Notes under the pieces: generated by a model
Seen by the model: the letters and a program-made list of their open reading frames with translations, nothing else
Told to the model about the DNA's origin: nothing
The model's database searches: none
Source: an uncultured Alphaproteobacteria bacterium
GTDB taxonomy: Bacteria; Pseudomonadota; Alphaproteobacteria; Rhizobiales; Beijerinckiaceae
NCBI GenBank assembly: GCA_937988775.1
Contig: CALKHP010000052.1
Coordinates: 124,001 to 188,000, forward strand
Direction: 5' to 3'
Length of the DNA: 64,000 nucleotides
Program-made: the position numbers and the translations under genes
Part shown: piece by piece, positions 51,620 through 61,500 of the stretch
How the letters are laid out: each line of letters begins with the position of its first letter
Position numbering within the stretch: position 1 is the stretch's first letter

Positions 51620-52579
51620 ATGAACGTCGCATTTTTCGACGAGGAGGCGATCGACGCCGCCCTCGATTTCAAGTTGCTGGTCGCAGAACTGAAAACCGCC
51701 TTCGCCGGTTCCTTTACCGTGCCGGTGCGCCATCACCACACCATCGACCATGCCGGCAAGGCGGAGGCGACCCATCTGCTGATGCCGGCCTGGACGGATG
51801 GCGCGGCGCCTGAGACGCTCGGCGTCAAGATCGTCAACGTGTTCCCGGACAATGGCAAGACCGGCCTGCCGAGCATCCAGGGCATCTATGTGCTGATGTC
51901 GGGCGAGACCGGCGTGCCGCTCGCCGTGATGGATGGCGCGCGCCTGACCGCATGGCGCACGGCGGCGGCCTCGGCGCTCGCAGCCAGTTTCCTGGCCGCG
52001 CCCGATTCGCGCCACCTGCTCATGGTCGGCACTGGTGCGCTGTCGCCCTTCGTCATCCGCGCGCATGCCTCGGTGCGCCCGATCGACAGCGTGACAATCT
52101 GGGGCCGCGACCCCGACAAGGCGCGCAATATCGCCGACGAACTCGACGAGGATGCGTTCGCGGTCGGCATCACCGAAGACCTCGAGCAGGCGGTCGGCGA
52201 AGCCGATATCGTGTCCTGCGCCACCCTGTCGCAGACGCCGCTGGTGCATGGCGCCTGGCTGAAGCCCGGCGCGCATCTCGACCTGATCGGCGCCTTTCGC
52301 CCGAACATGCGCGAGAGCGACGACGAGGCGGTGGCCCGCGCCCGGCTGTTCGTCGATACACGCGACGGCGCGCTGAAGGAGGGCGGCGATATCGTCATCC
52401 CGCTCGCGCAAGGCGTCATCACGGCCGACAAGGTCGAGGCCGACCTGTTCGACCTGTGCCGCGGCACCGTCGCCGTCCAGCGTGCGCCGCGGGATATCAC
52501 GCTGTTCAAATCGACCGGCACGGCGATCGAGGATCTCGCCGCCGCCGCGCTGGTGTGGCGGAAATCGGGGCTGGGCTGA
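51620..52579 (+). CDS. Ornithine cyclodeaminase/mu-crystallin-family protein
   Basis: A 319-residue NAD(P)-dependent protein of the OCD/mu-crystallin family. It has a substrate-lobe segment LGVKIVNVFPDNGKTGLPSIQG (seen in two parts), ARLTAWRTAAASALAA, the Rossmann motif LLMVGTGALSPFVIRAH and a C-terminal TLFKSTGTAIEDLAAA. Members include ornithine cyclodeaminase, alanine dehydrogenase and ketimine reductases, so the reaction is open. The ATG at 51620 has AAGGGAAAG upstream. It is tightly packed between lapA and trpF (three bases), an extra gene in an otherwise conserved cluster. Confidence 0.9.
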   Translation: MNVAFFDEEAIDAALDFKLLVAELKTAFAGSFTVPVRHHHTIDHAGKAEATHLLMPAWTDGAAPETLGVKIVNVFPDNGKTGLPSIQGIYVLMSGETGVPLAVMDGARLTAWRTAAASALAASFLAAPDSRHLLMVGTGALSPFVIRAHASVRPIDSVTIWGRDPDKARNIADELDEDAFAVGITEDLEQAVGEADIVSCATLSQTPLVHGAWLKPGAHLDLIGAFRPNMRESDDEAVARARLFVDTRDGALKEGGDIVIPLAQGVITADKVEADLFDLCRGTVAVQRAPRDITLFKSTGTAIEDLAAAALVWRKSGLG

Positions 52580-52582
52580 GCC

Positions 52583-53251
52583 GTGGCCGGCCTGCTCGCC
52601 AAGATTTGCGGGCTCTCGACGCCTGAAACCATGCGTGCCGCGATCGCTGCCGGCGCCGACATGGTCGGGCTGGTGTTCCACCCGCGCAGCCCGCGCTACG
52701 TCACGCCGGAGGCCGCGCGCATGCTGGCGGAGCTGGCGCGCGGGCGGGCAACCATCACGACCCTGCTCGTCGATCCGGACGATGCGCTGCTCGATACGGT
52801 ATTGCGCGCCACCGAACCGGACCTGCTGCAACTGCATGGCGGCGAGACGCCGGAGCGCGTCGCCGCGATCAAGCGTCTCACCGGCCGCCCGGTGATGAAG
52901 GCGCTCGGCATCGCCGCCGCCGCCGACCTGGCGCGGATCGCGCATTACCGCGATGTCGCCGACCGGCTGCTGCTCGACGCCAAGCCGCCGAAGGATGCCG
53001 CCTATCCCGGCGGGCACGGAAAACCGTTCGACTGGAGCGTGCTCGACGCGGTCGACCCGACGCTGCCCTTCATGCTGTCGGGCGGGCTGACGCCGGCCAA
53101 TGTGGCAGAGGCGATCCGCCGCGTGCGCCAGGGCGGCGCGCGCCTTGAAGGGGTCGACGTCTCGTCCGGCGTCGAAAGCGCGCCGGGCATCAAGGACGAA
53201 GCGGCGATCCGCGCCTTCATCGCCGCGGTGCGCGACATAGAACGGTTGTGA
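52583..53251 (+). CDS. trpF: Phosphoribosylanthranilate isomerase
   Basis: Tryptophan synthesis step that isomerises N-(5-phosphoribosyl)anthranilate to CdRP. The 222-residue barrel has KICGLSTPETM (catalytic Cys), GLVFHPRSPRYV, LLQLHGGETPERV and the phosphate loop FMLSGGLTPANVAEA plus GVDVSSGVE (catalytic Asp region). The start is GTG at 52583, three bases after the preceding stop. Confidence 0.96.
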   Translation: MAGLLAKICGLSTPETMRAAIAAGADMVGLVFHPRSPRYVTPEAARMLAELARGRATITTLLVDPDDALLDTVLRATEPDLLQLHGGETPERVAAIKRLTGRPVMKALGIAAAADLARIAHYRDVADRLLLDAKPPKDAAYPGGHGKPFDWSVLDAVDPTLPFMLSGGLTPANVAEAIRRVRQGGARLEGVDVSSGVESAPGIKDEAAIRAFIAAVRDIERL

Positions 53252-53293
53252 TCGCGGCGGACGACCGCTAAAGATCGGCGAAGTTTCCCACGA

Positions 53294-53367
53294 CCTCATC
53301 CTGAGCCTGTCGAAGGATGATCCAGCCCGCGCCCGACCAACCATCCTTCGACAGGCTCAGGATGAGG
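53294..53367. repeat. Palindromic intergenic repeat, family 1, between trpF and trpB
   Basis: Facing arms at 53294-53319 and 53342-53367 carry CTGAGCCTGTCGAAGGATG and its exact reverse complement, the most symmetric of the family in this window. It fills most of the 155-base trpF-trpB gap and would form a long hairpin in a shared message. Confidence 0.92.
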
Positions 53368-53406
53368 GTATGGTGAAGCGGGTCATCTTCTAAATGCGGA
53401 CCAGCC

Positions 53407-54666
<1,260 letters not shown>

Positions 54667-54680
54667 CGGGCGCCGCCAAA

Positions 54681-54713
54681 CCCCTGCCAATCCCCTGCCA
54701 ATCCCCTCCCAAT
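54681..54713. repeat. 11-bp tandem repeat between trpB and trpA
   Basis: Three consecutive copies of CCCCTGCCAAT (54681-54691, 54692-54702 and, with one change, 54703-54713), followed by a degraded fourth. Short tandem repeats like this can change copy number by replication slippage and so alter spacing or translation between trpB and trpA. Confidence 0.9.
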
Positions 54714-54742
54714 CCCTTGCGGAGCATGCTAACACGCGCGCC

Positions 54743-55582
54743 ATGAGCACTCGTATCCAACAGCGTTATGCGGCCTGCGCCGGCGAAGGCCGCGCGGCGC
54801 TCGTCACCTTCATCATGGCGGGCGATCCCGATCCCGTCGCCTCGCTCGCCATCGTCAAGGCGCTGCCCGCGGCCGGCGCCGACATCATCGAACTCGGCAT
54901 GCCGTTTTCCGATCCGATGGCGGACGGGCCGGCGATCCAGCTTGCCGGCCAGCGCGCGCTGGCCAGCGGCATGAGCCTGCACCGCACATTGCAACTGGTG
55001 CGCGATTTCCGCACCGGCGACGACGCCACGCCGATCATCCTGATGGGCTATTACAACCCGATCTACATCTATGGCGTCGACGCCTTCCTCAAGGATGCGG
55101 TCGAGGCCGGTGTCGACGGGCTGATCGTCGTCGACCTGCCGCCGGAAATGGATGACGAACTGTGCCTGCCGGCGCTCGCCGCCGGCGTCAATTTCATTCG
55201 CCTGGCCACGCCGACCACCGACGACAAGCGCCTGCCGACGGTGCTGAAGAATACCTCGGGCTTCGTGTATTACGTGTCGCTGACCGGCATTACCGGCATG
55301 GCGATCGCCAATTACGACGCGGTCGGCGAGGCGGTCGCCCGCATCAAGCGCCATACCGACCTGCCGGTCGCGGTCGGCTTCGGCGTCAAGACGCCGGAAA
55401 ACGCCGCCGCGATCGCGCGCGCCGCCGATGGCGTCGTGGTCGGCACCGCGCTGATCGATGCCGTGCGCGCCTCGCTCGACAGCGACAACCGTGCCACGGA
55501 AACGACAGTTTCAGCCGTCAGCACTCTGGTGAAAGCGCTGAGCGCCGGTGTGCGCAGCGTCAAGCGGATGGCGGCGGAGTGA
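54743..55582 (+). CDS. trpA: Tryptophan synthase alpha chain
   Basis: Cleaves indole-3-glycerol phosphate and passes indole to TrpB. The 279-residue barrel has the catalytic pair Glu50 and Asp61 in IIELGMPFSDPMADGPAIQ, plus LMGYYNPIYIYG and the phosphate-binding VGFGVKTPENAAAIARAADG. The C-terminal ~15 residues are basic and variable. The stop is five bases before accD. Confidence 0.98.
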   Translation: MSTRIQQRYAACAGEGRAALVTFIMAGDPDPVASLAIVKALPAAGADIIELGMPFSDPMADGPAIQLAGQRALASGMSLHRTLQLVRDFRTGDDATPIILMGYYNPIYIYGVDAFLKDAVEAGVDGLIVVDLPPEMDDELCLPALAAGVNFIRLATPTTDDKRLPTVLKNTSGFVYYVSLTGITGMAIANYDAVGEAVARIKRHTDLPVAVGFGVKTPENAAAIARAADGVVVGTALIDAVRASLDSDNRATETTVSAVSTLVKALSAGVRSVKRMAAE

Positions 55583-55587
55583 GCAAC

Positions 55588-56451
55588 ATGAACTGGATCA
55601 CCAATTACGTTCCGCCGCGCATCCGCAGCTTCCTCAAGCGCGACACGCCGGAAAACCTGTGGATCAAATGCCCCGAGACCGGGCAGATGGTGTTCCACAA
55701 GGATGTCGAGGCCAATCTCTGGGTCATTCCCGGCTCCGAGCACCATATGCGGCTCAACGCCAAGGACCGGCTGGCACTGACCTTCGACGACGGCGCCTAT
55801 GAGGATATCGCGCTGCGCGACGTGGCGCTCGACCCGCTGAAGTTCCGCGACGAGAAGCGCTATGTCGATCGGCTGCGCGATGCGCGCACCAAGACGAGCA
55901 TGCAGGACGCGGTCAAGATCGGCGTCGGCGCCATCGAGGGGCTCGAGGCCACGGTCGGCGTGCAGGATTTCGCCTTCATGGGCGGCTCGCTCGGCATGGC
56001 GGCGGGCGAAGCGCTGATCACCGGCATGCAGACGGCCGTCGAGCGCAAGCTGCCCTTCATCCTGTTCGCGGCCTCGGGCGGCGCGCGCATGCAGGAGGGC
56101 ATCCTGTCGCTGATGCAGTTGCCGCGCACCACCGTCGGCGTGCAGATGCTGCGCGCGGCGAAGCTGCCCTATATCGTCGTGCTGACCAACCCGACCACCG
56201 GCGGCGTCACGGCGTCCTACGCCATGCTCGGCGACGTGCATATCGCCGAGCCCGGCGCGCTGATCGGCTTTGCCGGGCCGCGCGTCATCGAGCAGACGAT
56301 TCGCGAAAAGCTGCCCGAGGGCTTCCAGCGCTCCGAATATCTGCGCGAGCACGGCATGGTCGATCTCGTCGTGCACCGGCGCGACATGCGCGCGACGCTG
56401 GCGCGCATCTGCCGGCTGCTCACGAAACAGGCCGCGCCGGACGCAGCGTGA
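55588..56451 (+). CDS. accD: Acetyl-CoA carboxylase carboxyltransferase subunit beta, zinc-finger cysteines lost
   Basis: Transfers the carboxyl group to acetyl-CoA to form malonyl-CoA, with AccA. The 287-residue protein has the carboxyltransferase core: VGVQDFAFMGGSLG, FAASGGARMQEGI, TNPTTGGVTASYAMLGD and FAGPRVIEQTI. The N-terminal zinc ribbon, CxxC-x15-CxxC in E. coli, is reduced to Cys28; the other positions are Thr31, Ile47 and Ser50. Surrounding residues (ENLWIKCPETGQMVFHKD, HHMRL) still align. I recall the same loss in other Rhizobiales, so it is probably a lineage trait. The ATG at 55588 follows trpA by five bases, and the stop overlaps folC. Confidence 0.96.
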   Translation: MNWITNYVPPRIRSFLKRDTPENLWIKCPETGQMVFHKDVEANLWVIPGSEHHMRLNAKDRLALTFDDGAYEDIALRDVALDPLKFRDEKRYVDRLRDARTKTSMQDAVKIGVGAIEGLEATVGVQDFAFMGGSLGMAAGEALITGMQTAVERKLPFILFAASGGARMQEGILSLMQLPRTTVGVQMLRAAKLPYIVVLTNPTTGGVTASYAMLGDVHIAEPGALIGFAGPRVIEQTIREKLPEGFQRSEYLREHGMVDLVVHRRDMRATLARICRLLTKQAAPDAA

Positions 56452-57782
56452 AACCGCTCCCGCTCCATTCCGAGGCGATGATGGCGCGCTTCCTGGCGCT
56501 CCACCCGAAAAAGATCGACCTGTCGCTCGACCGCATGTGGCATGTGCTGGAGCGGCTCGGCAATCCGCAGAACGCGCTGCCGCCGGTGATCCATGTCGCC
56601 GGCACCAACGGCAAGGGCTCGACGATCTCGTTCATGCGCGCCATGCTGGAGGCGGCCGGCAAATCGGTGCATGTCTTCACCTCGCCGCATCTGGTGCGCT
56701 TCCACGAGCGCATCCGGCTTGGCGAGCGCGGCAAGCCCGGCCGGCTCGTCAGCGAGGAAAAGCTCGTCGATGCCTTCAGCCGGGCCGAGATCGCCAACGG
56801 CCAGCAGCCGATCACCGTGTTCGAGATCACGACCGCCGCGGCTTTCCTGCTGTTCAGCGAGCACCCGGCCGACGTGCTGCTGCTCGAAGTCGGCCTCGGC
56901 GGGCGCTATGACGCCACCAACGTCATCGAGCGGCCGCTGGCCAGCGTGATCACGCCGGTATCGCTCGACCATATGGAATATCTCGGCGACACGATCGCCA
57001 AGATCGCGCTCGAGAAAGCCGGCATCCTGAAACCGGGCGCGCCCGGCATCATCGCGGCCCAGAGCCTCGAGGGCCGCATGGCGATCGAGCGCGAGGCGGC
57101 AAGGCTCGGCGCGCCGCTGATCATCGGCGGCCAGGATTTCGGCACGCATGAAGAGGCCGGCCGCCTCGTCTACCAGGACGAGCACGGGCTGATCGACCTG
57201 CCGCTGCCGCGCCTGCTCGGGCGCCACCAGCACGACAATGCCGGCACGGCGATCGCGGCGCTGCGCACCGCCTTCGGCCCCGGCTTTCCGCTCGCGGCGA
57301 TCGAGAAAGGCGTGCCGCAGGCCGAATGGCCGGCGCGCCTGCAGCCGTTGTCGCGCGGCCCGCTCGTCGATCTCGCGCCGGCCGGCGCCGAACTCTGGCT
57401 CGATGGCGGCCACAATATCGATGGCGGCCGCGTGCTCGCCGCAGCACTCGCCGAATTCGAGGAGAAGTCGCCGCGCCCGCTGGTGATGATCTCAGCCATG
57501 CTGGTGACCAAGGATGCGATCGGCTTCTTCTCATCCTTCAAGGGGCTGGCGAAGCAGATCTCGGCCGTCACCATCCCCGGCCATGAGGCGATGCGCGCGG
57601 CCGAAGACGTGGCGGCCAACGCGACGCTCGCCGGGCTGTCGGCCAGCACGAGCGCCTCGGTCGAACAGGCGCTCGCCACGCTGGCGCGCCAGCAATGGCC
57701 GGTCGCGCCGCGCATCATCATCTGCGGCTCGCTCTATCTCGCCGGCGAGGTGCTGCGGCTCAACGGCAACGAGCCGGTTTAA
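56448..57782 (+). CDS. folC: Bifunctional folylpolyglutamate/dihydrofolate synthase
   Basis: Mur-ligase-like enzyme that adds glutamate to dihydropteroate and to tetrahydrofolates. The 444-residue protein has the P-loop AGTNGKGSTISF at about 51-62, FTSPHLVRFHERI, the LLEVGLGGRYDATNVI motif, TPVSLDHMEYLGDTIAKIA with the metal His, and LWLDGGHNIDGG. It starts with GTG at 56448 within the accD stop (GTGA overlap). Confidence 0.96.
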   Translation: MKPLPLHSEAMMARFLALHPKKIDLSLDRMWHVLERLGNPQNALPPVIHVAGTNGKGSTISFMRAMLEAAGKSVHVFTSPHLVRFHERIRLGERGKPGRLVSEEKLVDAFSRAEIANGQQPITVFEITTAAAFLLFSEHPADVLLLEVGLGGRYDATNVIERPLASVITPVSLDHMEYLGDTIAKIALEKAGILKPGAPGIIAAQSLEGRMAIEREAARLGAPLIIGGQDFGTHEEAGRLVYQDEHGLIDLPLPRLLGRHQHDNAGTAIAALRTAFGPGFPLAAIEKGVPQAEWPARLQPLSRGPLVDLAPAGAELWLDGGHNIDGGRVLAAALAEFEEKSPRPLVMISAMLVTKDAIGFFSSFKGLAKQISAVTIPGHEAMRAAEDVAANATLAGLSASTSASVEQALATLARQQWPVAPRIIICGSLYLAGEVLRLNGNEPV

Positions 57783-57801
57783 AGCGGGCGCTGACGGCTG
57801 G

Positions 57802-58077
57802 GTCCCGGCTCAAGGCCGGGACAAAATCCCGCGAGAAACAACGGCCGTCTTGTGCCGAGCCTTGATCCCACCCCCAGTGTCGTTCCCGCGAAGGCGGGAA
57901 CCCAGAACCGCCGGCGTATGCGGCTCCTGGATTCCCGATCGACCTGACGGTCGTCGGGAATGACACTGATAACAATACGCCTTTCTGAAGCGGGATCGGC
58001 CGGTCGAGCCGGCCGATGACGGCTGCGGTGGTGGGCGTTGTTTTCTCCACCGTCATGGGCGGGCTTGACCCGCCCAT
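57802..58077. repeat. Array of different palindromic repeats between folC and trxA
   Basis: The 380-base gap holds no gene but four separate inverted repeats. Family 2 palindromes are at 57802-57822 (GTCCCGG, CTCAAGG, CCGGGAC) and 58055-58077 (ATGGGCGGG, CTTGA, CCCGCCCAT). Another type is at 57882-57901 (GTTCCCGCGAAGGCGGGAAC) and a longer imperfect one is at 57931-57961 (ATTCCCGA to TCGGGAAT). The trxA terminator follows at 58116. Confidence 0.87.
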
Positions 58078-58115
58078 CCCGACGCGAAACCCGCAAACGC
58101 CACAGCCCAAACAAA

Positions 58116-58138
58116 AAGGCCCTCCGGAGGAGGGCCTT
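58116..58138 (-). terminator. Rho-independent terminator of trxA
   Basis: On the minus strand, AAGGCCCTCC pairs perfectly with GGAGGGCCTT around a three-base loop and runs into TTTTT (the A-run at 58113-58117 on the plus strand). It starts 24 bases after the trxA stop codon. Confidence 0.93.
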
Positions 58139-58162
58139 GGCGTTCTGAAATCGCTCCAGCGT

Positions 58163-58489
58163 TCAGATCGAGGACGAGATCCACTTCGACAGGTCGCCCT
58201 TCGAGGCGGCGCCGACCTTGGTGCCGGCGACCTTGCCGTCCTTGATCACCATCAGCGTCGGGATCGAGCGGATGCCGTATTTGGCGGCGACTTCCGGGTT
58301 CTCGTCGACGTTCAGCTTGGCGATCTTGACCTTGCCGGCCATGTCGGTGGCGATTTCCTCGAGCGCCGGCGCGATCATGCGGCACGGCCCGCACCACGGC
58401 GCCCAGAAATCGAGCACCACGGGGGTCGGCTCGCCGAGCACGGACTTGTCGAAATTGGCATCCGTCGCGGTAATGATGGCGTCGCTCAT
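58163..58489 (-). CDS. trxA: Thioredoxin
   Basis: Small cytoplasmic dithiol reductase, 108 residues, with the active site WAPWCGPCRM (Cys33, Cys36), the LNVDENPEVAAKYGIRSIPT segment with the cis-proline, and FKDGK-like VIKDGKVAG. The ATG at 58489 is preceded by AAGGAG; an upstream in-frame Met would add eight residues across the ribosome site. It lies between folC and addA, as in related genomes. Confidence 0.98.
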   Translation of the reverse strand: MSDAIITATDANFDKSVLGEPTPVVLDFWAPWCGPCRMIAPALEEIATDMAGKVKIAKLNVDENPEVAAKYGIRSIPTLMVIKDGKVAGTKVGAASKGDLSKWISSSI

Positions 58490-58564
58490 GACGAAAAACT
58501 CCTTCGGGCGCACGCATCACGCGCCGCCGCTTCACCTACTAGCTATGGAGAGCCGGCGGGCGCG

Positions 58565-61500
58565 TCAAGGTTCTCCCGCGGCGCCGCGCGTGTTCTCCCG
58601 CACGCTTCCAACCAGATGTAGTGCGGCGTCAAGCGAGGCACACGATATCTCGACAATCTCCGGCAGTGCCGTCCAGATCACGATGCAGCGAACCGGCCGG
58701 CCGGGCTGGAGCTTGATCAGCAGGGCGCGATAGGCGGCAAGCTGGGCGAGGATCGCCGGCGGCATGGCGGCGCGATCGCGCGGCGGGCGCCCGGTCTTGA
58801 AATCGGCGATCAGCACCGCATCGGGCAGGATGGCGAGCCGGTCGATCTGGCCATTGACCGCGACCAGGCCACGGGCCCCAAGATCGATCTCGCCGGCGAC
58901 CGCGACCTCAGCGCGCGAGCCCGGCCCGAACAGCGGCGCGGCCTGCGGATGCGCGAAGAGCGCCAGCACGGTCTCGACCAGGCCGGCAGCCGCCTCGGCC
59001 AGGCCCCAGCGCTCGAGCAGCGCCACGCCGGTGTCGCGGCGGCGTTCGGGCGGCACGTTCGGCAGCAATTCGAACAGCCGGTGCAGCGCGATGCCCTGCC
59101 TGCGCGCCGCGCCATCAACCGCAACAGCACCCGCCGGCAGCGTCGCCGCCTCGCCCGCCAGCAGGCGCGACGGGCTGAGCGGCGGCGGCGCCATGTGCTC
59201 GCGCGGCGCCGGGCGCGCGAGCCAATCCGGCAAAGCCGGTTCCGGCGGGGCAGGCTTGGCCGGCGCCACGCTTTCGGCCGGCGCAGGCTCGGGCGCGGCG
59301 CGGCGCCATTGCAGCACCTCGCCCTCGCCGTCTTCCGCCGCGACCTGGTGCAGCAGCCCGGCGCCGCCGGCCTCGTTCAGCGCGATATCGATCAGATTGT
59401 ACCAGACCGGGGCCTTGACTTCGCGCTTGCCGTGATAGCCGGCCACGTAAAGCCGGTCGCCGGCCCGCGTCATGGCGACATAGAGCAGGCGGCGATATTC
59501 GTCCCAGTTCGCCTCGCGCTGGCGCAGGCGCTCGGCCTGCACGGGCGCGGCATCCTCCTTCGCGCCCGGCGCCCAGACCGGCAGCATGGCGCCATCAGGC
59601 CCGGCCAGCCCGAGCAGGGGGCTGTCATGCTGGGCCATTGGCTGGCTGAACGTGTCGGCGAGGAACACGACGCGCGCCTCCAGCCCCTTGGCGGCATGCA
59701 CGGTCATGACGCGCACCGCGTCGCCGGCGGCATCCATGTCGCGCTTGACGGTGCGGTCCTCGGCCTCGATGCGGTCGAGGAAGCCGCGCAGCGAGGGCGG
59801 CGCCTTGAGGCCGTAGCCCTGCGCATCGGCGAGGAACACGTCGATCGCTTCCGCCGCATCGAGGCCAAGGCGGGCGGTGAGGTCATGGCGGCCGCGATCG
59901 CGCCCGAGCACGGTGGCATAGAAGGTGAAGGGGTCGGCCTCGCGCGCCAGCGCGCGCCAGCGTTCCAGCCTGGCCGATACGGCACGGTGGCGCGGCTCAT
60001 CGGAAGCCGCCAGCGCCGCCCACAGGCTCGCCTTGCGGCCGGGCGCGAGCGCGATCAGGTCATTGTCGTCGAGGCCGCAGAACGGCGATTTCAGCAGCGC
60101 CGCCACGGTCAGGTCGTCCTCGGGCAGCAGCATGGCGCGGCCGAGCGCCATCAGGTCCATCACCGCGATATGATCGGCGAGCTTAAGCCGGTCGGCGCCG
60201 GCGACGGGCACACCCTCGCGCTTCAGCGCCCGGATCACCGCCTCGAAGAAGGCATTGCGGCGCCGCACCAGGATCATCACGTCGCCGGCGCAGATCGGCG
60301 TGCCGTCATCGGCGTAACGGTCGCCACGGGCGAGCCAGCCGGCGATGCGGCGCGCGATGCGGCGCGCGAGCAGCACCAGCGGCGCCGTTTCGAGCGGCAC
60401 GTCGATGCCCTCGTTCGAAAAGCCCTCTTCCGGCTCCTGCGGCACGACCGGCGGCCACAGTTCGACCAGGCCGGGCGCCTTGCCGCGCGCGCTGTCATGG
60501 GGCGGCGGCAGCAGGCCGAGCGAGGACAGGCCGCGACTGCGCTCGGCATCGCCGAACACGCGATCGACGGCATTGAGCACATCGGCGGTCGAGCGGAAGG
60601 ACAGTTTCAGCTCGAGATCGGCAAAGGCCTCGCCGCCATGCTTCACGGCGGCACGGAAATGCTGGCGCGCGGCGTCGAACTCGCGCGGATCGGCACCCTG
60701 GAACGAGTAGATAGACTGTTTCTCGTCACCGACCGCGAAAACCGAGCGGTGCTGGTTGCCGGCGCCCTCGCCGGCAAAGAATTCGGCGGTCAGCGCCTTG
60801 AGGATCGTCCATTGCAGCGGGCTGGTATCCTGCGCCTCGTCGACGAGCAGGTGGTCGATGCCGCCATCGAGCTTGTAGAGCACCCAGGCGGCGTCGGCGC
60901 GCTCGAGCAGCGTGGCGGTGCGCGCGATCAGGTCGTCGAAATCGAGCCAGGCGCGGCGGCTCTTCTCGGCCTGCATGCGGGCGGCGACCGCCTGGGCGAG
61001 CCGGAACAGCGCCTTGCTGCGCTCGACCGCAGCGGCGGCGCGGCGCGCCTCGAGCAGCATCACCACGCGCGCGGCTTCGTGCTCGAGCTGTTCGGCGAGC
61101 GCCGGGTTGGCCTTGGCGACCGCCTGCGTGACGAGGCTTTTGCGCGCCTCCAGCTTGGCGGTCAGGAAGATGGCGCGATAGGCCGCCGCCTCGGCCGCGA
61201 CCTCGTCCGGCACGGTGCTGGCGACAAGCCGCGCCGCCAGATCGAGATCGGTCTTTTTCCCGGTTTCTCTGACCAGCGCGGCGATGTCCGTGCGCGCGTT
61301 GCGCACGATGCCCGCGTCCAGCGTGGCGCGGTCGATCGCGGCGACGGTCTCGTCCGCGCCGAGCCCTAGCGCATGACGCAGGCCCGCCGCATAAGCGTCC
61401 TCGTCCGGCCGGCCGGCAAAGGCCGGCACGGCGCGTGCGATGAGCCCGTGCAGGGTGCCGAGCGTGGTTTCCTCGGCGACGCGGGCCAGCGCCAGGCCGA

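Noticed and set aside
54681..54720. Tandem repeats considered as a CRISPR array
   Set aside because: The units are 11 bases, directly adjacent, with no spacers, and no cas genes are present.
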